A DNA stretch of 64,000 nucleotides from Luteolibacter flavescens (lineage in GTDB: Bacteria; Verrucomicrobiota; Verrucomicrobiia; Verrucomicrobiales; Akkermansiaceae), in the NCBI RefSeq assembly GCF_025950085.1, contig NZ_JAPDDS010000007.1:62001-126000 (forward strand), read 5' to 3'. The notes beneath the pieces are model-generated. The model saw only the letters and a program-made list of their open reading frames with translations. It did no database searches and was not told the DNA's origin. Positions 14,141-24,900 of the stretch are shown piece after piece. Within the stretch, counting starts at the first letter, position 1, and every line of letters starts with the position of its first letter. The position numbers were made by a program, and so were the translations under genes.

Positions 14141-16306
14141 ATGAACATCCATACAGTCACGAGCCAGGTCGGCTCGAACCCCATCACCTTCGAGACGGGG
14201 AAAATCGCAAAGCTCGCCGACGGTGCCGTCGTCGTGACCTGCGGCGAAACCGTGGTCCTCGTGACCGCCGTGTCGCAAACCAAAGTGAAGGCAGGCCAGA
14301 CCTGGTTCCCGCTTTCCGTGGAGTACAAGGAAAAAGCTTCCGCCGCCGGCCAGTTCCCGGGCGGCTACTTCAAGCGCGAAGGTCGCCCGACCGAGAAGGA
14401 GATCCTCACCTCGCGCATGACCGACCGTCCGCTGCGCCCGCTCTTCCCAAAGGGCTACCTCTACGACACCCAGATCGTCGCGCTGCTCCTCTCCGCGGAC
14501 CAGATCAATGACTCCGACATCCTCTCGATGAACGGTGCGTCCGCCGCCCTGGCGATCTCCGACATCCCCTTCGCCGGCCCGATCGGCGCGGTGCGCGTCG
14601 GTCGCGTGGATGGCCAGTTTGTCGTGAATCCGACCTTCGACGAGCGCGCCGAGAGCGATCTCGACCTCGTGTATGTCGGCAACAAGACCGACGTCATCAT
14701 GATCGAAGGCGCCGCCAACGAGCTGCCGGAAGAAGACTTCATCAAGGCCCTCCACTTCGCCCAGGCTGAAGTGCAGAAGCTCGTCGCCGCCCAGGAAGAG
14801 CTGGTGCGCCTCGCCGGCAAGCAGAAGCGCGAATACGCCCTGACCGTCGCCAAGGACGAGCTCCTCGAAGTCGGCTACGAGATCGCGGGCAGCCGCATCG
14901 AAGACGCCATCTACGCACCGTCGAAGGTCGAGCGTGGCAAGAAGGTCGGCGCCCTCCGCGACGAAGTGGAAGCCGCTATCAAGGCCCGCTACCCGGAGTC
15001 CACCGACTTCGACGTGGAGCAGGTCTTCGAATACATCCAGAAGAAGGCATTCCGCATCTCCATCATGGAGAAGGGCCTCCGCGCCGATGGTCGCCAGGTG
15101 GGCGATCTCCGCCCGCTCTTCGCCGAGGCGAACAGCCTGCCACGCGTCCACGGCTCCGCGATCTTCGCCCGTGGCGAGACGCAGGCCCTCGGGATTTGCA
15201 CGCTGGCTCCGGCCGACGAGAAGCAGTTCTTCGACAACTACGCCGGTGGTGAGGACAGCAAGCGCTTCATCCTTCACTATAACTTCCCTCCGTTCTCGGT
15301 GGGTGAGACCGGCCGCATGGGTGGCCTGAACCGCCGCGAAATCGGCCACGGCGCCCTCGCCGAGCGCTCGATTGCCCCGGTGATCCCGGACGTCGAGGAT
15401 TTCCCATACGCCATGCGCGTCTCGTCGGAAGTCATGGAGTCGAATGGCTCCACCTCGATGGCCACCGTCTGCGCCGGCACCATGTCGCTGCTCTGCGCCG
15501 GTGTCCCGCTGAAGGCACCCGTCGGTGGTATCTCCGTCGGTCTCGTGACCGAGTGGAACGAAGATGGCACGATGAAGGCTCACAAGGCCCTCCTCGACAT
15601 CATCGGCTCCGAGGACTTTTACGGCGACATGGACTTCAAGCTCTGCGGTACCGATGACGGCGTCACCGGCTACCAGCTCGACCTGAAGCTCCCGGGCCTG
15701 CCGCTCTCGATCCTCGAGGAAGCCATCCACATGGCGAAGGCTGCCCGCTCCACGATCATCGCCAAGATGACCGATGCCGTCTCCGGCCCGCAGGCTCTCA
15801 GCCCGCACGCCCCGCGCATCGTCTCCGTCAAGATCCCGGCCGACCGCATCGGCGAGCTCATCGGGCCTGGCGGCAAGAACATCAAGGGCATCCAGGCCGA
15901 GTCCGGTGCCGAGATCAACATCGAGGACGACGGCACCGTGCACATCTACGCTTCCAAGGAAGAAGGACTGCTGCGCGCGAAGTCGCTCATCGAGCGCATG
16001 TTCCAGGAAATCGAAGTCGGCAAGGTCTACACCGGCAAGGTGGTCAGCATCACCAACTTCGGCGCCTTCATGGAAGTGCTCCCCGGCAAGGATGGCCTCA
16101 TCCACGTCTCCGAGCTGGCCGAAGGCCGCACCGAGAAGGTGGAAGACGTCGTCAAGAAGGGCGACATGGTCACGGCCAAGTGCCTCGGCGTGGACGAAAA
16201 GGGCCGCGTGAAGATGAGCCGCAAGGCCGTCCTCCGCGACGAAAAGGCCAAGGCTGCCGAAGCCGAAGGCGCTGCCGCCCCGGCACCTGCCGCTCCCGAA
16301 GCGTAA
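14141..16306 (+). CDS. pnp: Polynucleotide phosphorylase
   Basis: 721 residues, normal PNPase length. Phosphorolytic 3'-5' exoribonuclease of mRNA decay. It contains two RNase PH-like barrels: residues ~10-140 (with LVTAVSQTKVK and GGYFKREGRPTEKEILTSRM) and ~310-540 (RGETQALG, MEEFPYAMR-like VEDFPYAMRV, GVPLKAPVGGISVGL, and the catalytic acid segment IGSEDFYGDMDFKL). A KH domain (IPADRIGELIGPGGKNIKG) and an S1 RNA-binding domain (GKVVSITNFGAFMEVLPG) follow, ending in an Ala/Pro-rich tail. All catalytic parts look intact. The leader from 13995 to 14140 contains further self-complementary stretches. Confidence 0.98.
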   Translation: MNIHTVTSQVGSNPITFETGKIAKLADGAVVVTCGETVVLVTAVSQTKVKAGQTWFPLSVEYKEKASAAGQFPGGYFKREGRPTEKEILTSRMTDRPLRPLFPKGYLYDTQIVALLLSADQINDSDILSMNGASAALAISDIPFAGPIGAVRVGRVDGQFVVNPTFDERAESDLDLVYVGNKTDVIMIEGAANELPEEDFIKALHFAQAEVQKLVAAQEELVRLAGKQKREYALTVAKDELLEVGYEIAGSRIEDAIYAPSKVERGKKVGALRDEVEAAIKARYPESTDFDVEQVFEYIQKKAFRISIMEKGLRADGRQVGDLRPLFAEANSLPRVHGSAIFARGETQALGICTLAPADEKQFFDNYAGGEDSKRFILHYNFPPFSVGETGRMGGLNRREIGHGALAERSIAPVIPDVEDFPYAMRVSSEVMESNGSTSMATVCAGTMSLLCAGVPLKAPVGGISVGLVTEWNEDGTMKAHKALLDIIGSEDFYGDMDFKLCGTDDGVTGYQLDLKLPGLPLSILEEAIHMAKAARSTIIAKMTDAVSGPQALSPHAPRIVSVKIPADRIGELIGPGGKNIKGIQAESGAEINIEDDGTVHIYASKEEGLLRAKSLIERMFQEIEVGKVYTGKVVSITNFGAFMEVLPGKDGLIHVSELAEGRTEKVEDVVKKGDMVTAKCLGVDEKGRVKMSRKAVLRDEKAKAAEAEGAAAPAPAAPEA

Positions 16307-16326
16307 GCTAGATTGATCTGACAAAG

Positions 16327-16360
16327 GCCCGGTCTTCCGAAAGGGAGGCCGGGCTTTTTT
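16327..16360 (+). terminator. Intrinsic terminator of pnp
   Basis: GCCCGGTCTTCC (16327-16338) pairs with GGGAGGCCGGGC (16343-16354) around a GAAA tetraloop, a 12-bp stem with two G-T wobbles, followed by six T residues. A classic rho-independent terminator 20 bases after the pnp stop. Confidence 0.93.
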
Positions 16361-16416
16361 GTCAGGACCGTTGACCTTGAAGGGGCTCGAGCTTTGGGCT
16401 AAGAACGGAAAGAGCG

Positions 16417-16836
16417 ATGTCTCTCAAGCGTTCCATCTTGTTCCTTTCTCTCGCTGTCCTGCTGGCGGTGATGGCTCTTTTCGTATCGAACCGGCATCTG
16501 GAAGCGCATAAGCACGAGCGCGAGCGCCATTTCGTTACCATCCATTTCATTGCTGCCGGGGCTGTCGGGAATGGGGAGACGCCAAAGGATCTTGAAGGCT
16601 TGCTGAAATCCGTCGGCGGCGAGACGTCGCCGCTCATGAAGCCCTTTCCCGGCGGATTGGTTTTCAGATCGGACGGTGACTCTTTCACGCTTGAAGAACC
16701 CTGGGCACGGAACGTCACGTTGCTTGAGAAGGATCGCTTGATCGGTTCGGACCGCAAGTGGCCCCGGTGGCAGTCCTCGGGAGAATACGGGCGGAAGTTT
16801 CCGGACCAACAAGTGCCACCCAGCGGCTACGAGTAA
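16417..16836 (+). CDS. Membrane-anchored hypothetical protein
   Basis: 139 residues. N-terminal hydrophobic helix (residues ~5-24, LFLSLAVLLAVMALF) then a basic, soluble periplasmic-type region. No lipobox is present, so it is a single-pass anchor or uncleaved signal. The C-terminal part (WQSSGEYGRKFPDQQVPPSG) is polar. I recognise no family. It lies 56 bp beyond the pnp terminator and converges with the SLC13-type gene across a 21-bp gap. Codon usage is less GC-ending than in pnp. Function unknown. Confidence 0.7.
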   Translation: MSLKRSILFLSLAVLLAVMALFVSNRHLEAHKHERERHFVTIHFIAAGAVGNGETPKDLEGLLKSVGGETSPLMKPFPGGLVFRSDGDSFTLEEPWARNVTLLEKDRLIGSDRKWPRWQSSGEYGRKFPDQQVPPSGYE

Positions 16837-16857
16837 GCGAAGTCCTTCAACACGCTA

Positions 16858-18690
16858 CTACAGCGGTAGTAGCCACGGCACCAGCAGCACGGTCAGGATC
16901 ATCACCAGGAGCGTGAAAGGCACGCCGATCTTCACGAAATCCCCGAAGCGATACTTGCCCGGCACCATCACCAGCGTGTTCACGGGCGAAGACACCGGAG
17001 TCATGAAGGCGGCCGAGGACGCGAGTGCGACCGTCATTGCGAAGGGGTGGGGGGAGACCCCGAGCACTTGCGCCGCGCTCAAGGCGATGGGGGCCATCAG
17101 CACTGCCGTCGCCGTGTTAGAGACAAACATGCCGATGATCGAGGTGAGTGCAAAGAGGGCGGCGAGTAGCAGCCGCGGCTCGGCATCGCCGAAAATCTGC
17201 AGCAATCCATTCACCGCGAGATCCACACCGCCGGTCTTTTGCAGCGCGGTGGAAAAGGGGATCATCCCCACGATGAGGATCAGGCTCGGCCACTGCACGG
17301 CGCGATAGGCCGAGTCCAGATTGATGCATCTCGTGGCCCCGAGCAACAGGCAGGTGAGCAGCGCGGCGATCACATTCGGCACCCAGCCGGTGACCATCAG
17401 CAGCACCATCACTGCCAGGCAGGCGAGCGCCCACGGTGCCTTGCTCGCGGCGGGGGCGACCTCGTCCATCTCCGTCGGCAGCGTCAGCACCACGAAATCA
17501 TGCGGGTGCTTCTGCAGATTCATGATGTGCTTCCAGCGGCCGATCACCAGCAGCGTGTCCCCGGCGCGCAGCTTCTCCTCCGCGACCACGCCGTCCACCG
17601 CCTCGCGCCCGCGTCGCAGGCCAATGACATTCAGCCGCAGCCGCGTGCGGAAGGTTGCCTCGACGATGGTGCGGCCGACCAGCTTCGAATCCGGCGGGAT
17701 CAGCACCTCCGCCATGCCGATCTCGCGGGAGCGATCCGTGAAGTAGCGCCCGCGCAGGTGCAGAGGCTCCAGCTTCAGCTCATCGAGTTCCTTCGATCGC
17801 GCCTCGTCGGGTGGTGTGGCGATGTCGATGAGAAGCACGTCTCCCTCCAACAACTGGAGACCCGCCCGCGGCTCCATCAGGTCCACGCGGTTGCCATGCT
17901 TCCGCTCGATGGCGACGACGTTGCCCTCGGAGCGGCGGCTCTTCCCGGCGCTCTCCAGCGTCTGGTCGATGAGCGGCGATCCCTTCCCGATCCTCATCCG
18001 GTATTCGCGCTCGGCCAGCCGGTAGTCCTGCACGAAGTCCATCATCTGCCGCCGCGGATTCTCGATGCCACGTCCCTCGTCCGGGCGATCCAGCCAGCGC
18101 CGCGCGATGAGCAGGTAGCCGATGCCGATGGCGAGGATGACCGCGCCGAATGGCGTGAAGCTGAAAAAGCCGAAGCCCGCATGGCCCGCGTGTCGCAGGG
18201 CACTGTCCACCACCAGATTGGGAGCGGTGCCCACCAGCGTGAGCATGCCGCTGATCAGGCCCGCATAGGCGAGCGGCATCATCAGTCGCCCGGGCGCGAG
18301 CTTTCTCCGGCTGGCGACCAGCAGCACCACGGGGATGAAGATCGCCACCACGCCCGTGGAGCTCATCAGCGATCCGAGACCCGCGACGGCGAGCATCAGC
18401 AGGATGAGCAGCTTCGTCTCGCTGCCCGCCGAGTGTTTCAGCAGCAGGTCGCCGATGTGATTCGCCACACCCGTGCGCACCAGGCTTTCGCCGACGATGA
18501 AGAGGGCGGCGATGAGGATCACATTCGGATCCGAGAATCCCGCCATCGCCTCCGGTACGGTGATGATCCCGGCCAGTGGCAGCGCGATCATCGCCAGCAA
18601 TGCCACCACGTCCATGCGCGGGCGATTCGCGATGAACATGGCGATGCACCCGCCGAGCAGGCCGAGGACAAGTGCGAGCTGGGGATTCAT
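16858..18690 (-). CDS. SLC13-type anion transporter with two TrkA-C domains
   Basis: 610 residues. Two sets of membrane helices flank a cytoplasmic insert at ~205-375 that holds two RCK_C/TrkA-C-like domains (EVLIPPDSKLVGRTIVEATF and AGDTLLVIGRWKHI are the second). The membrane halves carry SLC13/DASS hairpin signatures: LMSSTGVVAIFIPVVL in the first, and FVSNTATAVLMAPIA plus MTPVSSPVNTLVMVPGKY in the second. Members with this layout transport sulfate, dicarboxylates or related anions with sodium; the substrate here is not readable. An ATG at 18690 starts it. It follows the secreted glycosidase gene by 86 bp in the same orientation. Confidence 0.92.
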   Translation of the reverse strand: MNPQLALVLGLLGGCIAMFIANRPRMDVVALLAMIALPLAGIITVPEAMAGFSDPNVILIAALFIVGESLVRTGVANHIGDLLLKHSAGSETKLLILLMLAVAGLGSLMSSTGVVAIFIPVVLLVASRRKLAPGRLMMPLAYAGLISGMLTLVGTAPNLVVDSALRHAGHAGFGFFSFTPFGAVILAIGIGYLLIARRWLDRPDEGRGIENPRRQMMDFVQDYRLAEREYRMRIGKGSPLIDQTLESAGKSRRSEGNVVAIERKHGNRVDLMEPRAGLQLLEGDVLLIDIATPPDEARSKELDELKLEPLHLRGRYFTDRSREIGMAEVLIPPDSKLVGRTIVEATFRTRLRLNVIGLRRGREAVDGVVAEEKLRAGDTLLVIGRWKHIMNLQKHPHDFVVLTLPTEMDEVAPAASKAPWALACLAVMVLLMVTGWVPNVIAALLTCLLLGATRCINLDSAYRAVQWPSLILIVGMIPFSTALQKTGGVDLAVNGLLQIFGDAEPRLLLAALFALTSIIGMFVSNTATAVLMAPIALSAAQVLGVSPHPFAMTVALASSAAFMTPVSSPVNTLVMVPGKYRFGDFVKIGVPFTLLVMILTVLLVPWLLPL

Positions 18691-18776
18691 CGGCGTGGAA
18701 TGAACGCCGACATCTCAGGGCGGACCGCCGATCATGTCGAGTCCTGCGGCCGGGGAGGGGAGTTGTTAGGGAAAGC

Positions 18777-20057
18777 TCAGCGCACTTGGAAAGGGATGTT
18801 CTCAGCGCTCGCCGCGCCGCGCCCGTCCCGGACGATGAGGAAGAGACGATAGTCGCCGCGCGCATCGGGTGCCTTGAAGGACCAGCTATTTTCCCCGGTG
18901 GACACCATTGCCAGCTTCTTCTCCTCCGGTGCCCGCTCCGCATCACCGCCTTCCTTGCGGTCGGTGGACTCGGCGGCGATCGACCACTGCAGCTCGACCT
19001 TGTCGCCATCGGGATCGGCGACTTCGAGGACGATGGCGACATTCTCGCCGGGCTTCACCGCGCGGCCCTTCGCATCGCAGTTGAATTTCTCCACGCGCGG
19101 GCAGCGGTTCGCCGGCCACTTGCCGGTCCATGCCCGTGCCATCGCATCGACGGATGGCAGCTTCTCGCCGCTCTTCAGGAACATGCCATACCACGTCGCC
19201 GTGCACTCCTGCTTCTGTCCCCAGAGGAATGCGTAGGAGCCGACGAAGAGCCCGGCGGAGTCTTCCGTCGCGATCTGCTGCGTGGAGAAATACTTCGCAG
19301 CCTTTTCCCGACTGGTGGGCTCGATGGGCGCTCCCCATGAGGTCTTCGCCACTTCCCAGTGACCGGAGGGGCCGAATTCCGTTAGAACGAACGGCTTGTT
19401 CCATCCTGCTTCCTTCACCGCTTTCCCGGCAACGGCAGCGGAGGCGTAGGCATTTACCCCGAGGATATCGATGCTCGGGCAATGGTTCTTCACGCCCTCA
19501 ATCTTCGGTCGTGCCGCCCCGGCGATCACGGTCATCACCAGGCGGCTAGGGTCTTCCTCCTTCACGATCTTCGCGAGCACTTCGAGTTCCTTCCAGATCC
19601 GGTCGTCCTTGCCGTCGGCCGTCGGGCCTTCCATCTCGTTGCCCAGTCCCCAGTAGCCGATGGCCGGCTCGTGCTTCCACTTCGCCACGGCCGCTCGGAT
19701 CTCCTTGCGCTGTTTTTCAAGCTGGGCCGGATCGCTGTAGTTGAAGCCGTGCCGCTCGTGTGCGACCCAGAGACCGGCGGCGATGGTGATGTCCAGCTCG
19801 CGTGCCCGCTCGACCAGCGGCTTGCCGTCCACCTTTGCGGAGAGCGCGTCGATCCCCCAGGTGCGGATCGAGTTGCCGCCGGACTCCACCAGCACGTCCA
19901 GGCTCTGATGCCCACCCGCGCCGCGGATGAAGAAGGGCTTTCCATCGCGCACCAGCTCCCAGGGGCCGTCTGCATTGCGCCGCATGGTCAATGGACCGGG
20001 CTCCGCGATGGCAGTGGCGAACAAAACGGGGACTACAAATGAAACGATGGCTTTCAT
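18777..20057 (-). CDS. Secreted glycoside hydrolase, GH2-type TIM barrel
   Basis: 426 residues with an N-terminal signal peptide (IVSFVVPVLFATAIAEPG). Residues ~22-330 form a glycosidase barrel: GGHQSLDVLVESGGNSIRTW, GYWGLGNEMEGP with the expected acid/base Glu after Asn, and KPFVLTEFGPSGHWEV with the expected nucleophile Glu. The last ~90 residues (VKPGENVAIVLEVADPDGDK) are an Ig-like/beta-sandwich domain. It resembles the catalytic domain of GH2 without the sugar-binding and immunoglobulin domains of beta-galactosidases. Divergent from the LacI-type regulator, which probably controls it in response to a sugar. Confidence 0.85.
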   Translation of the reverse strand: MKAIVSFVVPVLFATAIAEPGPLTMRRNADGPWELVRDGKPFFIRGAGGHQSLDVLVESGGNSIRTWGIDALSAKVDGKPLVERARELDITIAAGLWVAHERHGFNYSDPAQLEKQRKEIRAAVAKWKHEPAIGYWGLGNEMEGPTADGKDDRIWKELEVLAKIVKEEDPSRLVMTVIAGAARPKIEGVKNHCPSIDILGVNAYASAAVAGKAVKEAGWNKPFVLTEFGPSGHWEVAKTSWGAPIEPTSREKAAKYFSTQQIATEDSAGLFVGSYAFLWGQKQECTATWYGMFLKSGEKLPSVDAMARAWTGKWPANRCPRVEKFNCDAKGRAVKPGENVAIVLEVADPDGDKVELQWSIAAESTDRKEGGDAERAPEEKKLAMVSTGENSWSFKAPDARGDYRLFLIVRDGRGAASAENIPFQVR

Positions 20058-20212
20058 GGGTTTAACAACGACTTAACAAAGTAAAATATTGCACGAAATT
20101 ACATATTCGGACGACACATTGCCAAGAAACGATCTCCGCCCGCGCACGACGTTCTTGCCATTGCGTTGGCGAGGGGCATCTTCCGTGAGCCCGGAAAGGG
20201 TTCGTAGCGCAA

Positions 20213-21265
20213 GTGGCCGAAGTAAACCAACAATTGATTGCCGACCGTCTCGGGATATCCCGCGCGACGGTCTCCCGCTGCTTCACGAATCACGCGGGCA
20301 TCAGCCCGGTTACACGGGCGAAGGTCTTCCAGATCGCGGCGGAACTCGGCTACTCGCACATGGAGACCCGCGTGCGGACCACCAAGCAGCCTGCCTCGCA
20401 GATCACCCTCTGCGCGCTGATCTGCACGGAGAAAAAGGAGTATTTCAGCGGAGGATACGAGAGTCCCGGCGCGCAGATCCTCGAGGGTGTATCCGAGTAT
20501 GCCCAGCTCCACGGGGCACTGGTGGAGGTGCATTTCATCCCGCCGGACGTGAAGAGTGTCGATGGCCCGGAATTCGACCGCATCCGCAATCTCGGCCGTC
20601 GCAAGACCAGCGGCGTGCTGCTCATCTATCCCTTCCCGGTGGAAGTGGTGGACGAACTGGCCACGCGCGTGCCGCTCGTCTCGTTGGTGGACCAGTACGA
20701 GCACAATGCGATCGATTGCGTGGACGTGGATCACTACCAGGGGATCTCGATGCTGATCGATCATCTCACCGCCGCGGGGCACCGTCGCATCGGCTTTTAC
20801 ACGCGATCTTATCAGGTCGAGGCCGGTTGGTCCTTCCGCCGCTACGGGGCCTTCATGGAGAAGATGACCCGGCTGAAGCTGCCCGTCGATCCTCGCGATG
20901 TGATCGGGGTTTACCCGGGTGCCGAGTTGCCTCTGGAGAAGGGGATCGATGCTGCGGCTGAGCGCACGCGTTCCGGCGTGACGGCATGGATATGCGCGGC
21001 GGATCATCAGGGATACGATCTGATCGCGGGGCTGAAAAAGCGTGGCCTGAAGGTGCCGGCAGACGTCTCGGTCACCGGCTTTGACGGGATCGAGCGACGT
21101 GGCAATCGCCCAGCGCTGACGACTGTGGAGATTCCTTTCCGCGAGATCGGCGTGAGCGGCACGCAGCGCCTCACGGCGCGCCTGAGGAAGCGCTTCCATC
21201 AGGCGCAGCACGTTTACATCTCCGGCCGTCTTCGCGAGGGGACGACAGTGGGAACGCCGTCGTAA
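20213..21265 (+). CDS. LacI-family transcriptional regulator
   Basis: 350 residues starting with GTG at 20213. The N-terminal HTH (IADRLGISRATVSRCFTNHA, residues ~8-27) is the LacI type, followed by the hinge segment ELGYSHMETR. The periplasmic-binding-protein-like ligand domain (residues ~65-345) contains GVLLIYPFP, DQYEHNAIDCVDVD and the late SVTGFDGIERRG. The regulator is divergent from the secreted glycosidase across 155 bp, so a role as local sugar-responsive regulator is likely. Its hinge helix is less canonical than that of LacI itself. It converges on the TPR-like gene with a 2-bp gap. Confidence 0.93.
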   Translation: MAEVNQQLIADRLGISRATVSRCFTNHAGISPVTRAKVFQIAAELGYSHMETRVRTTKQPASQITLCALICTEKKEYFSGGYESPGAQILEGVSEYAQLHGALVEVHFIPPDVKSVDGPEFDRIRNLGRRKTSGVLLIYPFPVEVVDELATRVPLVSLVDQYEHNAIDCVDVDHYQGISMLIDHLTAAGHRRIGFYTRSYQVEAGWSFRRYGAFMEKMTRLKLPVDPRDVIGVYPGAELPLEKGIDAAAERTRSGVTAWICAADHQGYDLIAGLKKRGLKVPADVSVTGFDGIERRGNRPALTTVEIPFREIGVSGTQRLTARLRKRFHQAQHVYISGRLREGTTVGTPS

Positions 21266-21267
21266 GA

Positions 21268-21798
21268 TTATTTCAACGAGTCAAACTCAAGGCTCTTCAT
21301 CTTGTCCTTCGCCGCATCGGCTGGCTTCCAGAACCAGCCCTTGGTGTCCCAGCACTGGGCGAACGAAAGCTTCTCAACGAGGACCTTGTAGTCGGCGATG
21401 GCGTCCTCGGTCTTGCCACGAGCCTCCTTTGATTGTCCGCGGATGTAGTAGCAGGTGCCCACGTCATTGAGCGCCCAGTATTCCGCGGCTTTCTCCTTTG
21501 GTGCGGCCTCGGTGAGGCCCTTCTGCATTTCGAGCGCCTTCGCTTCGTAGAGTTCGATGCACTTGGCGACGTAGCCGTCCACCTCGTCATGCTTCCCGGC
21601 GGCCAGCGCTTCCCACGCCTTGGTCGTGATGACGGATGAGCTATGATCACCGAAGTCGAGCTTCGGTGTTTCCGCTGGCTTCGCCTCTTCCTTCTTCGGT
21701 GTGGCGTCCGTTTCCTTTGGCTTGGCTTCCTGGGCCGGAGCAAGCGAGGTCATCAGGGCGGTCGCGGCAAGGAGAGAGAAGCGGGTCACGTTTTTCAT
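21268..21798 (-). CDS. Secreted helical (TPR-like) protein
   Basis: 176 residues from the ATG at 21798. A cleavable signal peptide (FSLLAATALMTSLAPAQ, cut after AxA-type LAPA/Q) is followed by a Lys/Glu/Pro-rich linker (residues ~24-45) and a helical domain with a TPR-like unit: AEYWALNDVGTCYYIRGQSK then ARGKTEDAIADYKVLVEKL. No catalytic motif is seen. It lies 118 bp downstream of the large PA14/PQQ protein gene in the same orientation and may be expressed with it. Envelope scaffold or assembly function is possible but not shown. Confidence 0.75.
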   Translation of the reverse strand: MKNVTRFSLLAATALMTSLAPAQEAKPKETDATPKKEEAKPAETPKLDFGDHSSSVITTKAWEALAAGKHDEVDGYVAKCIELYEAKALEMQKGLTEAAPKEKAAEYWALNDVGTCYYIRGQSKEARGKTEDAIADYKVLVEKLSFAQCWDTKGWFWKPADAAKDKMKSLEFDSLK

Positions 21799-21916
21799 CT
21801 TGGGTGGGGTTCTGGTGAAAAGGATGCAAGGCTCCCGGAACTCACGCAATGGGAAAGTGCATAAAATTGCATGATTGTTTCCGGGCCATTTTTTCGTCGG
21901 TTTCGCGCGCTTTCTT

Positions 21917-24900
21917 TCATCGCTCTTCGATCCGTGCGCGGAAGAACAAGCGATCTCCCGAAACCGGCACCGCGATCTGCCAGGGCGTGCTACCGGAACG
22001 CTCTAGGCCGTCGTTGCCCGGCGTGTTCCAGATGCTCCAGTCGGCAAGATTCGTCGAAGTTTCCAGCTTCACGCCACGTCCGGGCAAGGACGGCACGGTG
22101 AGCTGGAAGTCCTCCCCATCCAACGCTGTCGCGGGGGAAGGTCCGCGATCGTGCGCGAGCGGATCCGTCAGCTCCAGGAATTCGGTGAGGTTGTCGCGAC
22201 CATCGCCGTCGGGATCTGCCGTCCCGCCTTGGTCCGCAGCCGGGCGTCCACCGAGGCGCTGCGATACCCACGTGGCAAAGCTCTGGCGATCCGGCAATTC
22301 GGAGTCGATCCAGTCCTTCAGCAGTTGCATCCCTTCCTCGTCCACCACGTTCGTCGCCAGTGGGGGCATGCGCGTGTAGCCATTCCGCGCGGAGGAGCGA
22401 TGGACGATCACCGAGCGCTCCTCCTGTCCGGGCGCGAGCAGGCGGTCATTCGGGTGAAGCACGCCGCTGGAGGGCATGACGTTCACGGTATCCGTACTGA
22501 AGAGCGGCACCTCCGCGCGCGCATCGAAGTTCACGGGAGCGGTACCGCCATCCATGTGGCAATAGGCGCAGTTCACATCCAGCCAGGCGCGGGCGCGGGT
22601 TTCGAGCGAATAAGCCGTGTCGCTTGGAGCGACGTGCTTCGCGAGCGTCAGCGGGGAATCATCCAGCCCGTCGAGATAGCCGGCGTCGGAAAGAAGCTGG
22701 ATGAAGTTACCGCTCTCACCACCGATCTGCCCGGCCAAGTTCAACTGCCGCGTGCGGAAGGACAGCGAGAGACCGGCCTCCGCGGAATGGCAGGTCATGC
22801 ACTCGGCGCGCGATGGAATCCGCCAGCGCTGTGTGGTCGGCGTGCCATTCACGGTGATGGACAGGTCGAATTCCTCACCCGCCTCATTCACCAGGTTCGC
22901 CTGGGTGCCCGCGGCATTCCAGCGATACGAGACACCGTAGGCCCCGGTGGCATTGCGGACGAAGACGCGCGTCTCGAGTCGCTTCGCCGAGGACGGAGTG
23001 CCGCGCTGCATCTCCATGTCGAAGTGCTTCACCCACACCGTGCCGGCGGGCGTGTCCCACGCGCCCTCGGCATTGAAGCCGAGCGTCGCGGTCGGGCTCG
23101 TGATGCCAAACCAGCGGCGCTTCTTCGCATGGTCCGACCAGAAGGGGAGATTCACGTCGTAGCCCACCATCCCCGCGGCCGGAGTGAGTGTCGCGACATC
23201 GCCGAAGAGCCCTGTCGCATCCAGCGTCGCGGGGAAGCCGGTATCAACCGCTTGGTTCACCAACCGCCGGATCTGGCCATTGAGGTCCGCGATCAAGACG
23301 TCGCCATTCGAGGGATCAAGGCCGAAGCCCGCGATGCCGCCTTCACCCGAGATGCGCTCCACCGCGGCGGTGGTCGTGTTCATCGCCCAGATGTTTCCCG
23401 AGGAATAGTCGGCGAAGATGTAGCGACCTGTTAGAGCGGGGAGTGTGGTACCGCGATACACCACACCGCCGGTGACCGAGTTGCCCTGAAAGGTTCCGGA
23501 GCCGTGGCCATAAGCGTACACGGGGCCTTGCGCGCCGGTCCATCCGGAGGGACGGGAGTTCCACTTCGGGCCGTTACTGGCACCTTCCTTATAGGCCCAC
23601 TCGTAGTTGCCGCCTTTGACGATCTTGTTGATTTCCTCCCAGCTTCCGCCACCGACATCGGCGCACCACAGGTCGCCCGTCTGCCGATCGAAGGAAAAGC
23701 GCCACGGATTCCGCAGGCCCACGGCCCAGAATTCGGTGCGCACGTTGGCGGGTGTTACGGCCAGTCCGTTGAAGCTGGTCGCGCCTACCCACGGGTTGTC
23801 GCCGGGCACCTTGTAGTTCGGATTTCCGGTGACCGAGTTGATGATGACCGATGAGTGGGTGTTAGGCCGCAGGCTGGTGCCCGCGTTGTAGTTTGCGGGG
23901 TCGAAGTCCACGTCGATGCGCATGATCCCGGAGAAGAAGTCCTTGTCAATGCGCTGCGAATTGTTCTCCGAGTCGTTCTGATCTCCCTCGTCACCGAGGC
24001 TGATGTAGAGAAAACCGTCGTTGCCGAAGTGGAGATCGCCGCCGTTGTGGTTGTCCCACGCATCCTGCTGCTGGATGAGGATTTTCTCCGAGGCGGGATT
24101 CGCCTGGTTCGGATTCGTGGCGGAGCGAGCGAACTCCGAAACCCGCTGATGGATCGACCCTCCGAACTCCACGGAGTAGAAGACGAAGAAGCGGCCATTC
24201 GTCGCGTAGTCCGGGTGGAAGGCGAGACCCAGCAGGCCGGACTCGCCGCGGTTCACGAAGTCCTCGTTGCCGTAGATGCTGTTCCGTGGATTGACGATGG
24301 CATCGAGATCGAGGAAGGGCGTCGATGCGAGGGCGGGCGCGGCGAGATTCGGGATGACCTCTATGTCGCCGCCTTTTTCCACGATGAAGAGTCGGTTCGT
24401 CTCGCCGGGAGGCGTCGCGATGGCCAGTGGATCGGAGAAGCCGATGTTGGGAAATGCATTCACCGCCGCGATCTGTTGGGGCGGCGGATTCGCTGGCATT
24501 TTCGACGAGGCGAGCGGCAGGCGCAGGGCATCCGTGATCTGGATCGAGACGGTGGCGGTGGAAATCAGGCCGGGGGTATCGCGGATCTCGTAGGTCAGCG
24601 AGTCGGTGCCGGTTCCGGTGCCCGTGTGAACGTAGTCGATCTTGCCATCGGGCCGGACGGTCGCGGTGCCGTGGACCGGCGGGGTGACGATGGCGAGCGA
24701 GGAAAGATTGAGCGTGGCGATGCCATTCGGATCGAGGTCATTGTCGAGCACCCGCAGGATGGTCGATGACCCGGGGCGGACGTAACCCGTGTCGTTGTTC
24801 GCGATCGGAGCGACGTTTTGCCAGGTGCTCAAGCGAGAGCCGGGAATGTAGGTGATCGAAGACTGCCCCGGATAAGTCCACCCGACTCCGAGGTGATCGC

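Noticed and set aside
14087-16324. A 745-codon open frame on the minus strand
   Set aside because: Antisense to pnp and extends beyond it only through the terminator; pnp has all catalytic and RNA-binding domains.
17239-18852. A 537-codon open frame on the plus strand
   Set aside because: Antisense to the SLC13-type transporter, rich in His, Arg and Gln, with no TM or family signature.
20123-20157. Inverted repeat CAAGAAACG/CGTTCTTG as a LacI operator
   Set aside because: Arms differ by an inserted base, the spacer is long, and it does not match a central-CG LacI-type palindrome. It remains only a weak candidate between the glycosidase and regulator genes.
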